Origin: Mermis nigrescens
Taxonomy: Eukaryota; Nematoda; Enoplea; Mermithida; Mermithidae
Reading direction: 5' to 3'
Assembly (NCBI GenBank): GCA_036768485.1
Contig: JAVLUZ010000163.1
Span: 576,635-640,634 of the forward strand
Length of the DNA: 64,000 nucleotides
Shown: piece after piece, positions 1 to 11,540 of the stretch
Layout: the number at the start of each line of letters is the position of its first letter
Position numbering within the stretch: position 1 is the stretch's first letter
The notes under the pieces: model-generated
What the model was told of the DNA's origin: nothing
Databases searched by the model: none
The model's input: only the letters and a program-made list of their open reading frames with translations
Program-made: the position numbers and the translations under genes

Positions 1-1241
1 CGTCCTAATCTGAAAATTTTTGTGTAATGATTAATAAGTCACTTAAGTGCATCGGAAGGGTTTTGGGCAAAACCATTAATTTAAGCAGAAGTTTTATCTA
101 ATTAAAATTGCAAAAATGTTCACAAATCTAAAAAATCGCATAGTATACTAGGATATACATTTATTTATGCTTTGTGTGTTTTGTCTTACTAGCTTTAGGT
201 CTAAAAGAAATCCGTCAACGAGTTTGTGGTCATAGCATTTATTTGTTTATTTATTTATTTATTTATCTGAAGTTTATTTCGCTTTTTATAAACGATCACA
301 AGCGCCCTATTCGAAACCTTAAAGCTAAAGAATTTGAGCCATCTTGTTTAAAAAAATTAAGTAACAGTCCAAATTAATGAATAACTAGAAAACGGTGCCC
401 TTCGCTGCCCATTTTGCTAAATCGATCTTTTCTGCGAATAAGTCGCTTCGCTCCCTATTTGCAAAAAAGCTAGATAAAAGTGACGACCAACGTACTATAG
501 ATTTCCGACATCAAAAACTAAGTCTTATGATGACCATATCAAAATATTGTTATGGAGCGCTAATCAGAATTTATTAATCTTCCTAAGCTTGCCTCCACTA
601 GTTATTCTTAAGAAAAACCACGCTCACAAAAGTTTACAATGTCAGCTCAATAAGTTTACACTGAATCGTTCCATTTGCTTAGGTTAATAAAGTTTTAAGC
701 TTCATTTTCCATCTCGTATGCCAATTTGAGGGCATTGTGAATTGCGCAGAAGATTAATTCAAATTTGCCCGCATTGTAAACAAAGGCAAAAAGTTCCATG
801 TGAAGTTAATCAGTAGAAATAGAGATATCTCAAATCGTGTCAGTCTTCATGAAAGCCGTGTGATTGCTGCTTTCATTTGATTTAGGTACGTTGTGTTACA
901 CGCAAACTGGTTTACATCAAGAGCATTCACAAGTTAATATTTTAGCTTACTGCGAGCTCGTCCTCATTGATTGTCCACATTTTTCAACCTTCCTTGATTT
1001 TCTGTTAACCCGTTTTTTAGTAGCTTTACGTATTAGTTTAGTGATTCTGAGTAGTCAATTCTTTATTGGAGGTCAAACGAACCCCCAAGGTCATATTTAT
1101 GGAGCAACACCCAAGTTACGCTCCTGAAAAACGACTAAAACCAAAAATGTACCCTATGGATAGGGATGTTTGGGCTCCTGTTTATTTCAGAAATCGATCC
1201 GTAAATTATCTTCAAATTCCACAGTAGGTCGTTTATGGCAT
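1..1241. other. AT-rich stretch without a recognised gene
   Basis: No coding similarity or splice-compatible frame was recognised here. The only clear structure is a (TTTA)n microsatellite at about 238-268. The open frames present are short, AT-driven and lack recognisable motifs. Confidence 0.5.
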
Positions 1242-1405
1242 TATAGTCTGTTTCACATAACTTCGTGCATAAACTCTAGAATTTTAAACGACAGTAAGCC
1301 GAGTGTTACGATAATATGTCAGATCGATGCTTTAATCGCAGTCTGTCAGCTTATTGTCGAGATATTTTTAAAATTTATGAACGAAGTTGTGTGAAACAGA
1401 CTATA
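1242..1405. mobile_element. Small inverted-repeat element, TATAGTCTG family, copy 1
   Basis: The ends are inverted copies of TATAGTCTGTTTCACATAAC, and the inversion continues imperfectly for about 70 bp per arm (TTTTAAA, GACARTAAGC). The outermost TA on each side could be a TA target duplication, which would suit a non-autonomous Tc1/mariner-type element. A second copy lies at 2721-2888 in the same orientation. Confidence 0.7.
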
Positions 1406-1773
1406 GTTGCAAATCGCTTGAATTTAAGTAAAATTTATCCGCTGCGATTTGAGATACATATTAGTAAAAATGCAACGTTAAAAAGCGTTTTTCTAACGTT
1501 TTTTTGTCAGTTTAGGCTTCAGTGTGAAGTCGTTTTCACCAATCGATGGCGCATCAGAAGTTGGTTTATGGTGGTATAAAAAAATTGCACCACGACAATT
1601 ACGTAATACGTTAGAGCCGCTAAAACGTTTTTTATAGAGATCCGTCGATTCCGGATTTCAGAAGCCCGATAAAGCCATTTTGATAGAATATATTCAAAAT
1701 TGGGGGTTTGGAATACCCATTGAGTCAAAATATGAGGGCCACTCGATTGTACAGTGAAAACCTTTTTTCTCGG

Positions 1774-1793
1774 ACACACACACACACACACAA
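1774..1793. repeat. (AC)n microsatellite
   Basis: An uninterrupted AC dinucleotide run of about ten units. Confidence 0.9.
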
Positions 1794-2720
1794 CTCGAGA
1801 TTAATATTATAGATTAATTAAGGCGAGATTCTAAAACGAAAATGAGCTGTCAATGCTACAAATCTGAGGGTAACAAACAAACCGATAATCGAAGCACCAT
1901 TGAATAAATGTTCTGAACCAAGCCTTCATCTATTTTGTACATGCGTATGGCTCTCGTGCGATGAATAATGTTTGTTACAAAACAAGGCAACATCACAACA
2001 ACCCACAATAGTGCGTAAAAAACTAAAAAAACATTTCGAAATAGCCTGAATTTTAACGACGTAAAACAGGTTAGGTCTGACCAACAAAATTAAAATAAAC
2101 ATAATTGAGTCACGTATCTAACTCCAAACGCTCAAGTAACGTGGAATCATATGGTAGAATAATTAGTAAGTGAATAATAATAATAAACGATTAATACATA
2201 ACTTTGAAAAAATTAATAAAATTTCAAAGATAATTATAATTGATTTCATAAATAAGTAGTACTCTATATAATTGATGAATAATTTTGAATTATTAATAAG
2301 CAGTCAGCTAAGCTTGCGGGTCAGCGTCAGTGGGCGAGGGGGCAGTTCGATGCACACTTGAACGTATGAATCTTAGGTAAACTACAACCAGAAAGACTCC
2401 CCAATCGATAAATTAAGAGCATTAAATTTATTGTGCAATTTTTGGCGATTTCGCACACCATCGGGCCGACTGAATTTGGCTGATGCCCATCTATAATCAG
2501 ATCAATTTTTGAGCAAACTATAAAAAAGCGTTAAAAAATCTGTACCAGTAGGTTTAAAAGAATAAAAAAATTACGAAAGATTATTTAAAATTACATACAT
2601 CGAAAGATGTTTGAAAATTACAGGAAAGTTAGCAAAAGCGGAAAAAAATATCTGCAGGAAAGTTGATCGGAAACCGGAGGGGCTAGAAAACATATAGAAA
2701 TTGCGCTTATTTAAGCTCCG

Positions 2721-2888
2721 TATAGTCTGTTTGACGTAAGTTTAGGCATGAATTTCAAGAATTTTTTCGAAGCAAGTTGACGGATTGAGATAATTCTAAA
2801 TCAAATCGAGGCTAAAATCGCAACCTGTCGGCTTATTGTCGGTCATAGTTTTTAAAATTTATGCCAAAACTTCTGCGAACAGACTATA
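2721..2888. mobile_element. Small inverted-repeat element, TATAGTCTG family, copy 2
   Basis: Begins TATAGTCTGTTTGACGTAAG and ends CGAACAGACTATA. It is 168 bp long and shares its interior (GTCGGCTTATTGTCG, TTTTTAAAATTTATG) with the copy at 1242-1405. The two copies are diverged, so neither insertion is recent. Confidence 0.7.
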
Positions 2889-3685
2889 GTTGATCAGATT
2901 AGAGAATTCCAATCACGGGTATTACTCGATTTGTCAAATTTTCTGCAATTTTTGTTTTCCTGATTAAAAATAAACATTGCAAATAAGTTCATCGCTCGAT
3001 TTGGCTTGTGCATCAATATTCAATTATCGCCAAAAGCCAGAGTTTTTTGTCTAAGCTAAAATAATAGGAAGTCATCAATACGACACAAAAACGAAAAACG
3101 GATAATTTAGGGGAAAAGGATTGTAATGAATGAGTAAATAAAAAGAAAAAACATAGGTTGCATGCAGCATACTATTGGTATGAAAGAAAGAGAAAGACTC
3201 GAGAAAAAAGCACAAACGTACCTAGAGAAAATTATATTAAAAGATTACATGTTTTACGAGACGCAAGACTGAAACGTCAAAAAGTAAGCAGGATTCCATA
3301 CATCGAAAAAATGATATAGACAACTAGGCAGGTACACACTACACATCTTTAGATTAATGTTTCTAATGTTTAATTCAATTTATCATTGAAAAGGAACTAA
3401 AAATCTTTCGTTAATCATCGTTGAAGCTGACTCTGTCGAGTCAATTTCGCGATGCAAATAAGGGTTCCAAAGTACCCGTCCGGATTCTATTTATAGCACG
3501 TGTTGCACGTAGTGACATCGGATCGATCGGCAATGATCAGTAAGAGAAATGACAAGACAAGAAAATATTTATCGTCCAGAAAAATGCACGAAATTTGGTA
3601 AAACACGAAAACATGATAAAACAGCGACTGAACAAAAGGACATATGCACAGATAACGAGTGTGATACAACTAGGTATGCCTTTAT

Positions 3686-3851
3686 ACGAAATTTATATGA
3701 AATATATTTATATGAAATTTTTTTAATATGAAAATTTTATATGAAATTTGAAATATGAAATATGAAATTTGAAATTATATGAAACTATGAAATTTTATAT
3801 GAAATATATATATTTATAGGAAATATGAAATTTATAGGAAATTTATATGAA
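3686..3851. repeat. TATATGAAATT-type tandem repeat, left block
   Basis: Degenerate direct repeats built from TATATGAAATTT and GAAATATGAAAT. A block of the same sequence lies at 4896-5072, so the two blocks bracket the inverted-repeat segment between them. Confidence 0.8.
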
Positions 3852-4895
3852 AGTTTTGTGGAGTTTTTGAAGAATATGGTGTGAACCGATTTTGCGCCAT
3901 ACCGGCAGAACTGCCATACAATTGCGCAAAAACGATACTTTGTGTCACTAAAAGACGCGGAAAAAAATAATAAACCAAATCCATACAAAACTCACAGAGT
4001 TACGGTACTTCAAACATCATACTTCGACATTCACCATTTTGAGCCACTTTAAGGAATCTTAGCAGTTTATCAAAGGTTTCCAATTTTTACTAATTAATAT
4101 TTTCCTGCCATTTTCAAGGTCGCAGATTACAAAAAATTAAGTTATACTGCGTGGAAACCAAGATTAAAGAAAAAATTTTCTGTGATTTTTTGCCCAAATT
4201 TTCAAGAATTTTTTTAAATTTCACTATTTTTAGCATTGTTTACATCCAATTAAAGATTTCTACTTAAATACGATTCAAACAGCATTTTTGGATTATCTTA
4301 AAGTACCAACCATTTGAAGATTCAAACAGTGGAATGCAGAATAACATGTACCCAACTTAGGTCGACCTAAGCATCTATACATCGACCTGAGCATCTATAC
4401 ATCGACCTAAGCATCTATACGTTGACCTAAGCATCTATACCTCGACCTAAGCGGGAGCGACCTCGACCTAAGCAGCCGAAAACACCTTCTCAGATAAACT
4501 AAGCCTAAGCCTAAGCGTCATTTAAGCAGAAACTTGAATTTTCACATTATCTAGACAGAAAGAACATGCAAAAAATTATTTTTTCAAATTTGAAAATTTT
4601 CAGACAAAATTTTTTTTCCGTAAAATAAAAGTTATTTTTTCGTAATCAGCGACCTTGAAAATGTCAGATACATATGTTTTCAGCCCAAATTCGAACATTT
4701 TTGGTAAACTGTAAAATACCTCACTTTAAAGTAGCTATATCCTGATTAACTCTATCTTCACCAATATTGGTCCGTTTTTCATAAATTTTTTTTCCGCACC
4801 TTCTTTATGCATGTCCTCCTCATTTAAATCAATATCGTTCCTTTCCACGTACATCTGCAAGTTTTCCGTTCACACCATATAGTAAAGTTTAGCCA
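3852..4895. repeat. Imperfect inverted-repeat segment bracketed by tandem repeats
   Basis: Parts of the left half recur inverted in the right half: CATTTTCAAGGTCGC near 4110 against GCGACCTTGAAAATG near 4650, and GAATATGGTGTGAAC near 3870 against GTTCACACCATAT near 4870. The centre holds the 20-bp array at 4361-4475. It looks like an old foldback element whose ends lie in or near the TATATGAAATT blocks. No TSD or coding sequence was seen. Confidence 0.5.
4361..4475. repeat. 20-bp tandem repeat
   Basis: About five units of ATCGACCTAAGCATCTATAC. The first four are nearly identical (single changes such as CCTGAG for CCTAAG) and the last one degenerates into CGACCTAAGC. Confidence 0.9.
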
Positions 4896-5072
4896 AGTTT
4901 TGTATTATATAAAATTATATGAAATATGAAATCATATAATTTTATTATATGAAATTATATGAAATTTATTTGAAATTATATGAAATTTTATATGAAATTT
5001 ATATGAAATTTAAATGAAGTTTAAATTTATATGAAATATGAAATATTTATATGAAATATTTATATAATATAA
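4896..5072. repeat. TATATGAAATT-type tandem repeat, right block
   Basis: Same degenerate TATATGAAATTT units as at 3686-3851, in the same orientation. Confidence 0.8.
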
Positions 5073-5895
5073 AAACCTCTGTTTTTATGAAATCTTTGTA
5101 TTTTCTGTTGATCGTTTAGGAACACTAAGCTAGATCAATAGCACATTTGTAAACGTTTAATACTCCTTACTGTAATTAATAGTGAGCGACTACCAGGGTT
5201 GCCAACTTGGCCGGAAACCGGACATTTATGTCCGTTTTTCAGGCTTGATGTCCAGTTTTGTCCGGTCGACAGTCATGTCCGGTTTTTTAAGCTGTTGGTC
5301 CGCTTTTGTCCGGTTTCAAAATGCAAAAATGCGTCTAAGAGAGGTAAAAGTTGAAAAATTTTTCGGCGCTTCGCGCCGAATTGATTTAAATCTTACTTGC
5401 TATTAATCTTTAAGCCGCGCCGCGCCTCGCCAATTGCAGCATTTTTATCGACAATCTGGTCTAGAACTACGCTATGATTGAAAATCCTTATCTTCTGTAC
5501 GGATTTGGATAGTTTTTGTAATGCGAAAATGCGTTTTAGAGAGCTAAAATTTCAGAATTTTCTGGCGCTTCGCGCCATTTGATAGATTATAGTTTTTATT
5601 GTCAAAAGCAACTTCAGAATTGGCTAAAATGCTTTACTGAAGGAAGGAAATTCAAATTTCAACAGAAATAATGTATACTGATCGTGATGTTTCTAGTGGA
5701 GCGCGAAATTTTTATACAAAAAGTACATCAAACACCCTATTACATGAGCACATAGGATGTGCTACTTAAAAAAACACTGATTTTTTAATACAGGGGGGTT
5801 TATTTTAAACATTTTTAGACCTCCTAAAAAACGTGGAAAAAAGGTTGGAAAAAGTGGGATAAAATTTTGGGTCTGGTCTATAATTTCAACCAAAT

Positions 5896-7335
5896 CGCTG
5901 GGAAAAAACGGTGTTCGGGAACCAAATTCCAAATCGTGGCTAGTAGAAGGTTCAAACGGTTCTGCTCACTGTAAATTATGTTCTGCTAATCTATCCCCAA
6001 AACACGATGCTCTTCTTAATCATGTTAAAACGGGCGTGGGTAAAAGGTGGCGCTGGCGCTGGCGCTAGCCCTGGCGCACATGTGTAAAAGGTGGCGCTGG
6101 CAATGGCGCTGGCGCTGGCCCTCGCCAACTGGGTAAAAGGTGGCGCTGGCCCTGGCCCTCGCCTACTGGGTAAAAGGTGGCGCTGGCGCTGGCCCTCGCC
6201 AATTGGGTAAAGGTGGCGCTGGCCCTGGCCATCGCCAACTGGGTAACAGGTGGCGCTGGCGCTGGCCCTGGCCATTGCCAACTGGGTAAAAGGTGACGCT
6301 GGCCCTGGCCACCGCCATTGACAACTGGGTAAAGATGCCGCTGACCATTTGCCCCCAGCTGATGTGAGCAAAGCTAGCAAAGAGGTTTTATATAGCTTCT
6401 CCGAAACATCAAAATAAGGGTTAAACTCAATTATAGTCATTTATCATTCAATAAAGTTAACTAATTAAGTTTAACTAATTAATTTCAATTAAGTTAAGTA
6501 ATTGAAATTGAATGAATATAATTAAGTTTAACCCGTATTTTGATGCTTCAGAAAAACAATATAAATCATCTTTGCTAGCCTTGTTCACATCAGCTTTGGC
6601 AAATGGCCAGCGCCACCTTTTACCCAGTTGGCGAGTGCCAGGGCCAGCGCCACCTTTTACCCAGTTGGTGAGGGCCAGGGCCAGCGCCACCTTTACCCGG
6701 TTGGCGAGGGCCAGGTCCAGCGCCACCTTTTACCCGGTTGGCGAGGGCCAGGGCCAGCGCCAGCGCCACCTTTAACCAGCTGGCGAGAGCCAGGGCCAGC
6801 GCCAGCGCCACCTTTTACCCAGTTGGCGAGGACCAGGGCCAGCGCCAGCGCCACCTTTTACACACTTGGCCATGGCCAAGGCCAGCGCCAGCGCCATTGC
6901 CAGCGCCACCTTATACCCACGTGCGCCAGGGCTAGCGCCAGCGCCAGTGCCACCTTTTACTTATGCCCTGTTAAAACGGCCAAGCACATTAAAGTCATTA
7001 GTTTTAAAGCCTCATTTGCATTGTCTGCTTTAAGTCTTCCCTTTTATAATGCTAGCGTTGAAAGGGGTATTTCTGTATTAAGTTTGCTGAAGACCAAACT
7101 ACGAAATCGCTTAGATGTCAAAACTACTGATGCTTTATTACGTGTTCGTTTTTTACTGTGTTGGAAGGGCGAGAATTGTTGCACCTTCACTGTTACTGAT
7201 CCAATGCTTTAATTGTTTAAAACTAAAATGTATGGTCGTAGCATTTGTGATGATGATATCGTGTGCCTTAATGATACGTTGTAACTTTCTAATGAAACCT
7301 TGTTTAATGTGCAGAATGCGTTTAATGTGGTAGAT
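5896..7335 (+). pseudogene. hAT transposase remnant (BED finger plus C-terminal domain), split by an insertion
   Basis: The left part has Trp at 5937-5939, a CKLC pair (Cys codons at 5970 and 5979) and the first zinc His at 6021-6023. Across the inserted element the second His is encoded in AKHIK just after 6977. Taken across the insertion the spacing is CX2C...HX5H in one frame, a BED-type finger. Soon afterwards comes LSLPFYNASVERG..VLSLLKTKLRNRL, typical of the hAT C-terminal dimerisation domain, then FTVTDPML, a stop codon, and FKTKMYG still in the same frame. The DDE core is absent. What remains is two ends of one gene, broken by an internal deletion, one in-frame stop and the foldback insertion; it cannot encode an active transposase. 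Confidence 0.8.
6032..6968. mobile_element. Foldback element with subrepeated long inverted arms and 9-bp TSD
   Basis: The 9-bp duplication TGTTAAAAC occurs at 6023-6031 and 6969-6977. The ends are GGGCGTGGGTAAAAGGTGGC and the inverse of GGGCATAAGTAAAAGGTGGC. Each arm (about 6032-6452 and 6507-6968) contains degenerate ~35-40-bp tandem units built on TAAAAGGTGGCGCTGGCCCT, then a unique part (TTTGATGCTTC / GAAACATCAAAA), around a ~54-bp AT-rich loop. A 9-bp TSD with long tandemly subrepeated arms matches foldback (FB/MULE-like) elements. The Ala/Gly/Pro-rich open frames in the arms are by-products of the GC-rich repeats, not genes. Confidence 0.85.
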
Positions 7336-7569
7336 ATATAAGTGCAATAGTTGATTTGAATAAATTTTAGCCGATTTGTTATTTATCAAGTGTATACATC
7401 ATTTGGCCGGTTTTGTCCGGAATTTACATGCGCTCTTGGCCGGTTTTGTCCGGTTTTGAATGTTGGTATGTCCGGTTGGTCTTTTCAGAGTTGGCAACAC
7501 TGGCGACTACACAAGCAGGGTTGCCATCACAAGCGTCCCGTACACGTTCTCTTCCCGTCGATTTGTTTG

Positions 7570-8115
7570 ACATTATAGACCAGCAGACTCAAAATGTTTT
7601 CCACTTTTTCCACCCTTTTTTCACGTTTTTTGGGTCTAACAACGTTAGAAATAGAGTGCCTTTCCTAAAAAATCAGTGTTTTTTAAGTAGAAAATGCTAT
7701 GCACATATTAGCGGTGTTCAATGTACTTTTTGTATAAACATTTCCTGCTCTACTAGAAAGATCACTATCAGTATACGTTATTTCTTTCGAAACATGAATT
7801 TCCTTTCTTCAGCAAAGCATTTTAGCTAATTCTGAAATCGCTTTTGACAATAAAAACTATAATCTATCAAATGGCGCGAAGCGCCAGAAAAATTTGAAGT
7901 TTTAGCTCTCTAAAACGCATTTTTGCATTAGAAAAACTTACCAAATCCGTGCAGCCGATAAGGATTCTCAATCGTAGTGAAATTCTTAACCAGAAACTGT
8001 CGATAAAAATGCTGCAATTGGCGCGGCGTGGCTCAAAGAGTAATAAGAAGTAAGAATTCAATCAATTAGGCACGAAGCGCCGGAAAATTTTAGTACTTTT
8101 ACCTCTCTAAAAGGC
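7570..8115 (-). repeat. Inverted partial duplicate of the hAT 5' region
   Basis: This block is the reverse complement of about 5335-5880, the 5' non-coding part of the hAT element, at roughly 80-85 percent identity by eye. It includes GTCTATAAT, AAACACTGATTTTTTA and the GGCGCGAAGCGCC palindrome. It lies outside the element's right TSD, and no terminal repeat was seen at its outer end. It is therefore either a truncated second copy or part of an older palindromic arrangement. A CAGGGTTGCCATCAC at 7516 may mark another damaged hAT end. Confidence 0.7.
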
Positions 8116-9119
8116 ATTATAACATTACAAAAATTTTCCACTAATGCCAACCAAGAGTAAAAATTTTTTACATTCACCAAAATTTTGGTTGACAAATAGA
8201 CTAAAAAGTGGAAAAAACGGTGGTCCATTATCATTTTCGCGGGGTAGAGGCAAACGTTTTCGGCACTGTTTTATTGAATACCTTTTGCATTAATCATTTT
8301 GTATTGCATAATTTTTCCTGGAACTTGATTAGCGTAACCTGTAAAAATTTTTTATCATGCACTGGTCTTAGCCTTCTACTTCGCGAAAATTTGAGGCTTG
8401 TTTTCCCTACTAAATATCTTTGCATTAATTTACTCTTGACTTTGTATGATTTTTTCCGGCAGCCTGGTTAGCATAACTTGTAAAACTTTTCCCTTATGCA
8501 CAACATTACTGTGTTTTAGGCTTTTCTTTCAATGTCGGTATTATTAAATGATTAAGTTTTAGCTCTATCGTATGACAATTCTGATCTGAGAAAGATATCA
8601 CAGACTCTATTCAAAGGACTAGAATCAAATTGGGCATTGCGGTAAAGACTCACAGATTAAATACAAAATGCCTCGCGCAGCTTGTACATGTGAAGCAGGA
8701 AATAAATCATCCAGCAGAGCAACAACATATTTAGTAAAAATTTGGATTTTAGGGTAGGTATGGATTTTGAGCGACGGGGTTTTTAGGTTCTTCTAGGCAC
8801 ACGTGGACGTTGGGTGGGGGGGGGGGGGTTGTGGTATGCACGCCACCCCCAGAGACCGACGTACCCGCAGAGTTCAATTTTTGAAATTTTTTTTGTTTCT
8901 GCAGAAAGTACAGCGTATGCTGGAGGTTAAAAGAGGTCAGAAGTGCAAATTTTTCCATCACAACACGCAAATAGAATACAGAGGGATCTCATGAAAAATA
9001 TATCACTGGCTTAAGTTAACAAAACTGTTTTCCTCAGACCCAACTGGATTAAGTTCACTTTAATCCTTTTCCTGCTAGACGGTTTGATTTTAAAAACTAT
9101 AAAAGTCGGATTAAAGCGG
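8116..9119. other. Intergenic; short direct repeat and a CATA-family fragment
   Basis: An ~85-bp sequence near 8285-8365 (TTTGCATTAAT ... RCTTGTAAAA) is repeated diverged near 8415-8500. A family-D-like fragment in minus orientation lies near 8800-8905, with a G-run at about 8817-8828. No gene was recognised. Confidence 0.5.
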
Positions 9120-9300
9120 CAAAATGGCTCAGCCTTTGTTGCTGAAGCTAGAAGAGCGCTCAGCCGTTGTTGCTGATGCCAATTGTGCGCGGCTAAGCCT
9201 TGCATTTGCAGCTGACGACAAATGAGTGGCTCAGCCTCTGTTGCTGATGCCAAGAGAGCGGCTAAGCCTTAGCTGCTGCTTCCTGAGCGTGTGGCTCAGT
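9120..9300. repeat. ~40-bp minisatellite
   Basis: About four degenerate units of GGCTCAGCCTTTGTTGCTGA followed by a variable GCCAANNGAGCG spacer. The motif GCTGATGCCAA recurs at about 40-bp intervals. Confidence 0.75.
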
Positions 9301-10311
9301 TTCTATAGAGCTGACGCTGTAATTGTCCTGAATTCCGGTTGAAAGGCTTAGTGTCTTTTGTGTCGGCATCATAGATTTTAGCAATGCTATACCTCGCTTA
9401 GTTTTTCTCTGCATTTACCATCAATCAGCCTATTAGCAAAATTTACGTTTTGCATTTATATGCTTATTATGACGACTTTCTAATCGCGACCATTACTTCA
9501 ATTCGGATTTGTCATTAGTTATCACTGTACATGTATAAGTAGAATTAAATGATTTACTTAGTTCGAAATTAGGGAACACCCCAACCCTAGACCAGTGATC
9601 GGACCGAGGGTACTTTTTGGACTCCTCGGCCTCGGCCGAGGCCGAGGCACCTTAAAATCCTTGCCTCGGCCGAGGCCGAGCCAGGCCGAGGCCGAGGGTT
9701 ATGCCGAGGGTCAGGCTTATATATACCTATACCCATGAATAGTGCTCTTAGAATATTTTGTATGCACATGAGCTAGAGAATAATCGTAATATTGAACACT
9801 TTATCGAATGTCATTTTCAATAATAGTAGATTAAATGTGTGAAGGATTTATTGAATAAAGTCAGCAGAATGAAAGCATGCCGTTGAAGACTTGGAAAACT
9901 TAATAAAAAATATTGCTGAACAAGCACTTAAAAACTTTTATTACTATACATAAATAAGAAAACAGTGTCAAAGAAATAAACGAACAAACGAAATAAGCTA
10001 AGTAAAGACAGAACTGTAGCCATTGTTGTGCTCGCTTTTGCAGTAATGCATGTTTAAACACGCTTTTTCAGTCATCCAATTCTAGTGTTTTAAGTAATAC
10101 GACAGAAACTGCACTGTACTTTCCGATCATAGTTTTCCAAGGTCCAGAGTTGAGGTAAGGGTGAAATCCCGAAATGGGGGACCAGTAAATTAAGTAGTGT
10201 CTTTGTATGAGCGAACAAATTTTTGTAGATATTCTATATAAATATATTTTTAAACACACACATTTTTACATACTGCCAGTGTGTGACCTGCAACCGGCAT
10301 GCAGTCCTAAA

Positions 10312-10640
10312 CAGTGTTTTTTTTGTGCAAGATACCTTTTTACATGTACAAAAATGGTATCCAAAAGTCTTTGAACATTTTGTACATGCAAATTTTTGTG
10401 TACTATTATAGTATGGTACAGTAGCGATTTAGTGTGGTAAACCAGGGGATTTCGACCTTCGGTAGCGTATCTTAGCTAATTCCTGGGTTTCTGAATATTT
10501 GACATTTTTTCCATTCTAAATGCAAATTTCACTATTTTAAGGATATATCGGACAGACAATTTTACACCTTTTTACAGTTTTTGTCTCTCCAAAAATCTTT
10601 GTGCATGTACAAAGACAGTCCTGAAAAGTCTTGGCCTGGA
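10312..10640 (+). mobile_element. GTACAAA-type hAT copy, right end lost
   Basis: Starts CAGTGTTTTTTTTGTGCAAG and shares TGTACATG, TACAGTAGCGATTTAGTGTGG and ATTCTAAATGCAAATTTCA with the intact copy at 13980-14370 and the copy at 44647-45086. The right terminus is not preserved. Similarity to 63535-64000 continues beyond it, to about 10930. Confidence 0.65.
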
Positions 10641-11279
10641 TATAGTTCATAAGATTATTTGGCGCGAAGCGCCGAAATTTTTATGAGCTTTTGATGAAAT
10701 TTACACATAAAACTTGACTGAGAAAGCTAAAACAACTTGTACTACAAAATCAGAAATATTACAGATATTGTAATATGCCAATTAAATCTTGTAATAAGCA
10801 CTACTGTGCTTAGAAATCCAATGCAACATCAGTATAAATTAGTCAATTTTATCTTTGAACGGCTAAATGTGCTGAGTTATTAAATAGTACTTGTTTTGCA
10901 TAAAATTTTTTAAAACAGTATAAATGGATACAAAAGATATTTAAATCTGCATAAAGATGCCTAGATTACACAAAAATTGATTTTTGAGTCTTTAATGCCT
11001 ATGCTTCAATCTAAATACAGTATATTAGCGATATTTTGCGCAAAGCGCCGAAAATTTTTTGAAATTTCCTAAAAAATACTGAAAAACGATATAATTAATA
11101 TCACTTTGTCCAAGAAAGTATTTTAACATTGTATAAAAATGGCTCTAAAAAATGCACGAGCCGAAATTGATTTTTGGCAAAACCTGCATTTATTGGCCAT
11201 TTTCAGGTGCGTTTTTGCGATTTTCGGCCGAAAATTCGTAATCATTTACGTCCTCTCCCATAAAAATGGCCGAAAACCA

Positions 11280-11540
11280 TACGTGTAACAGGAAGGGCTT
11301 TAGGGAATTCCCCACCCACCCAGGGTTGGACGTCCTCCCCTAACCCTTCCCTCCAACGTCAGAAAATTTTGACCCACACTCCCCATTTTTGGCGAAAATT
11401 TGCGCTTTGTTGGCTATTTTAGGTGCTTTTGCCATGTTTGACATAGAATTAGAGTCGCTAATCCCCCACCCGAAATTTCTAGCCGTTACATGAATGCCGA
11501 GGAGCCCCTCCCGAAAATTTTGAGCTGTTACATGCATGTT
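11280..11540 (+). mobile_element. Family-E CATA element, diverged copy
   Basis: Contains the family-E succession: ACGTGTAACAGG at the left, GGACGTCCTCCCC, AGAAAATTTTGACCC, and CCGTTACATGAATGC / TGTTACATGCATG at the right. It is duplicated or extended at the right end. No TSD was identified. Confidence 0.55.

Larger units (their letters stand above)
5194..7502 (+). mobile_element. hAT element with 8-bp TSD
   Basis: Ends are CAGGGTTGCCAACTT and its near-perfect inverse AGTTGGCAACACTG. They are flanked by perfect 8-bp duplications GCGACTAC (5186-5193 and 7503-7510), the hAT hallmark. Both subterminal regions carry several direct TGTCCGG/TTGGCCGG motifs, plausible transposase-binding sites. The interior keeps the two extremes of a hAT transposase: a BED-type zinc finger near 5937-6022, continued at 6978, and the C-terminal dimerisation segment near 7000-7150. 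Most of the catalytic centre is missing, so this is a deletion derivative. A foldback element (6032-6968) interrupts the finger. Confidence 0.9.

Noticed and set aside
5991..6935. Ala/Gly/Pro-rich open frames on both strands
   Set aside because: They arise from the GC-rich tandem units of the foldback arms, which stay open in several frames at once. There is no similarity or gene structure.
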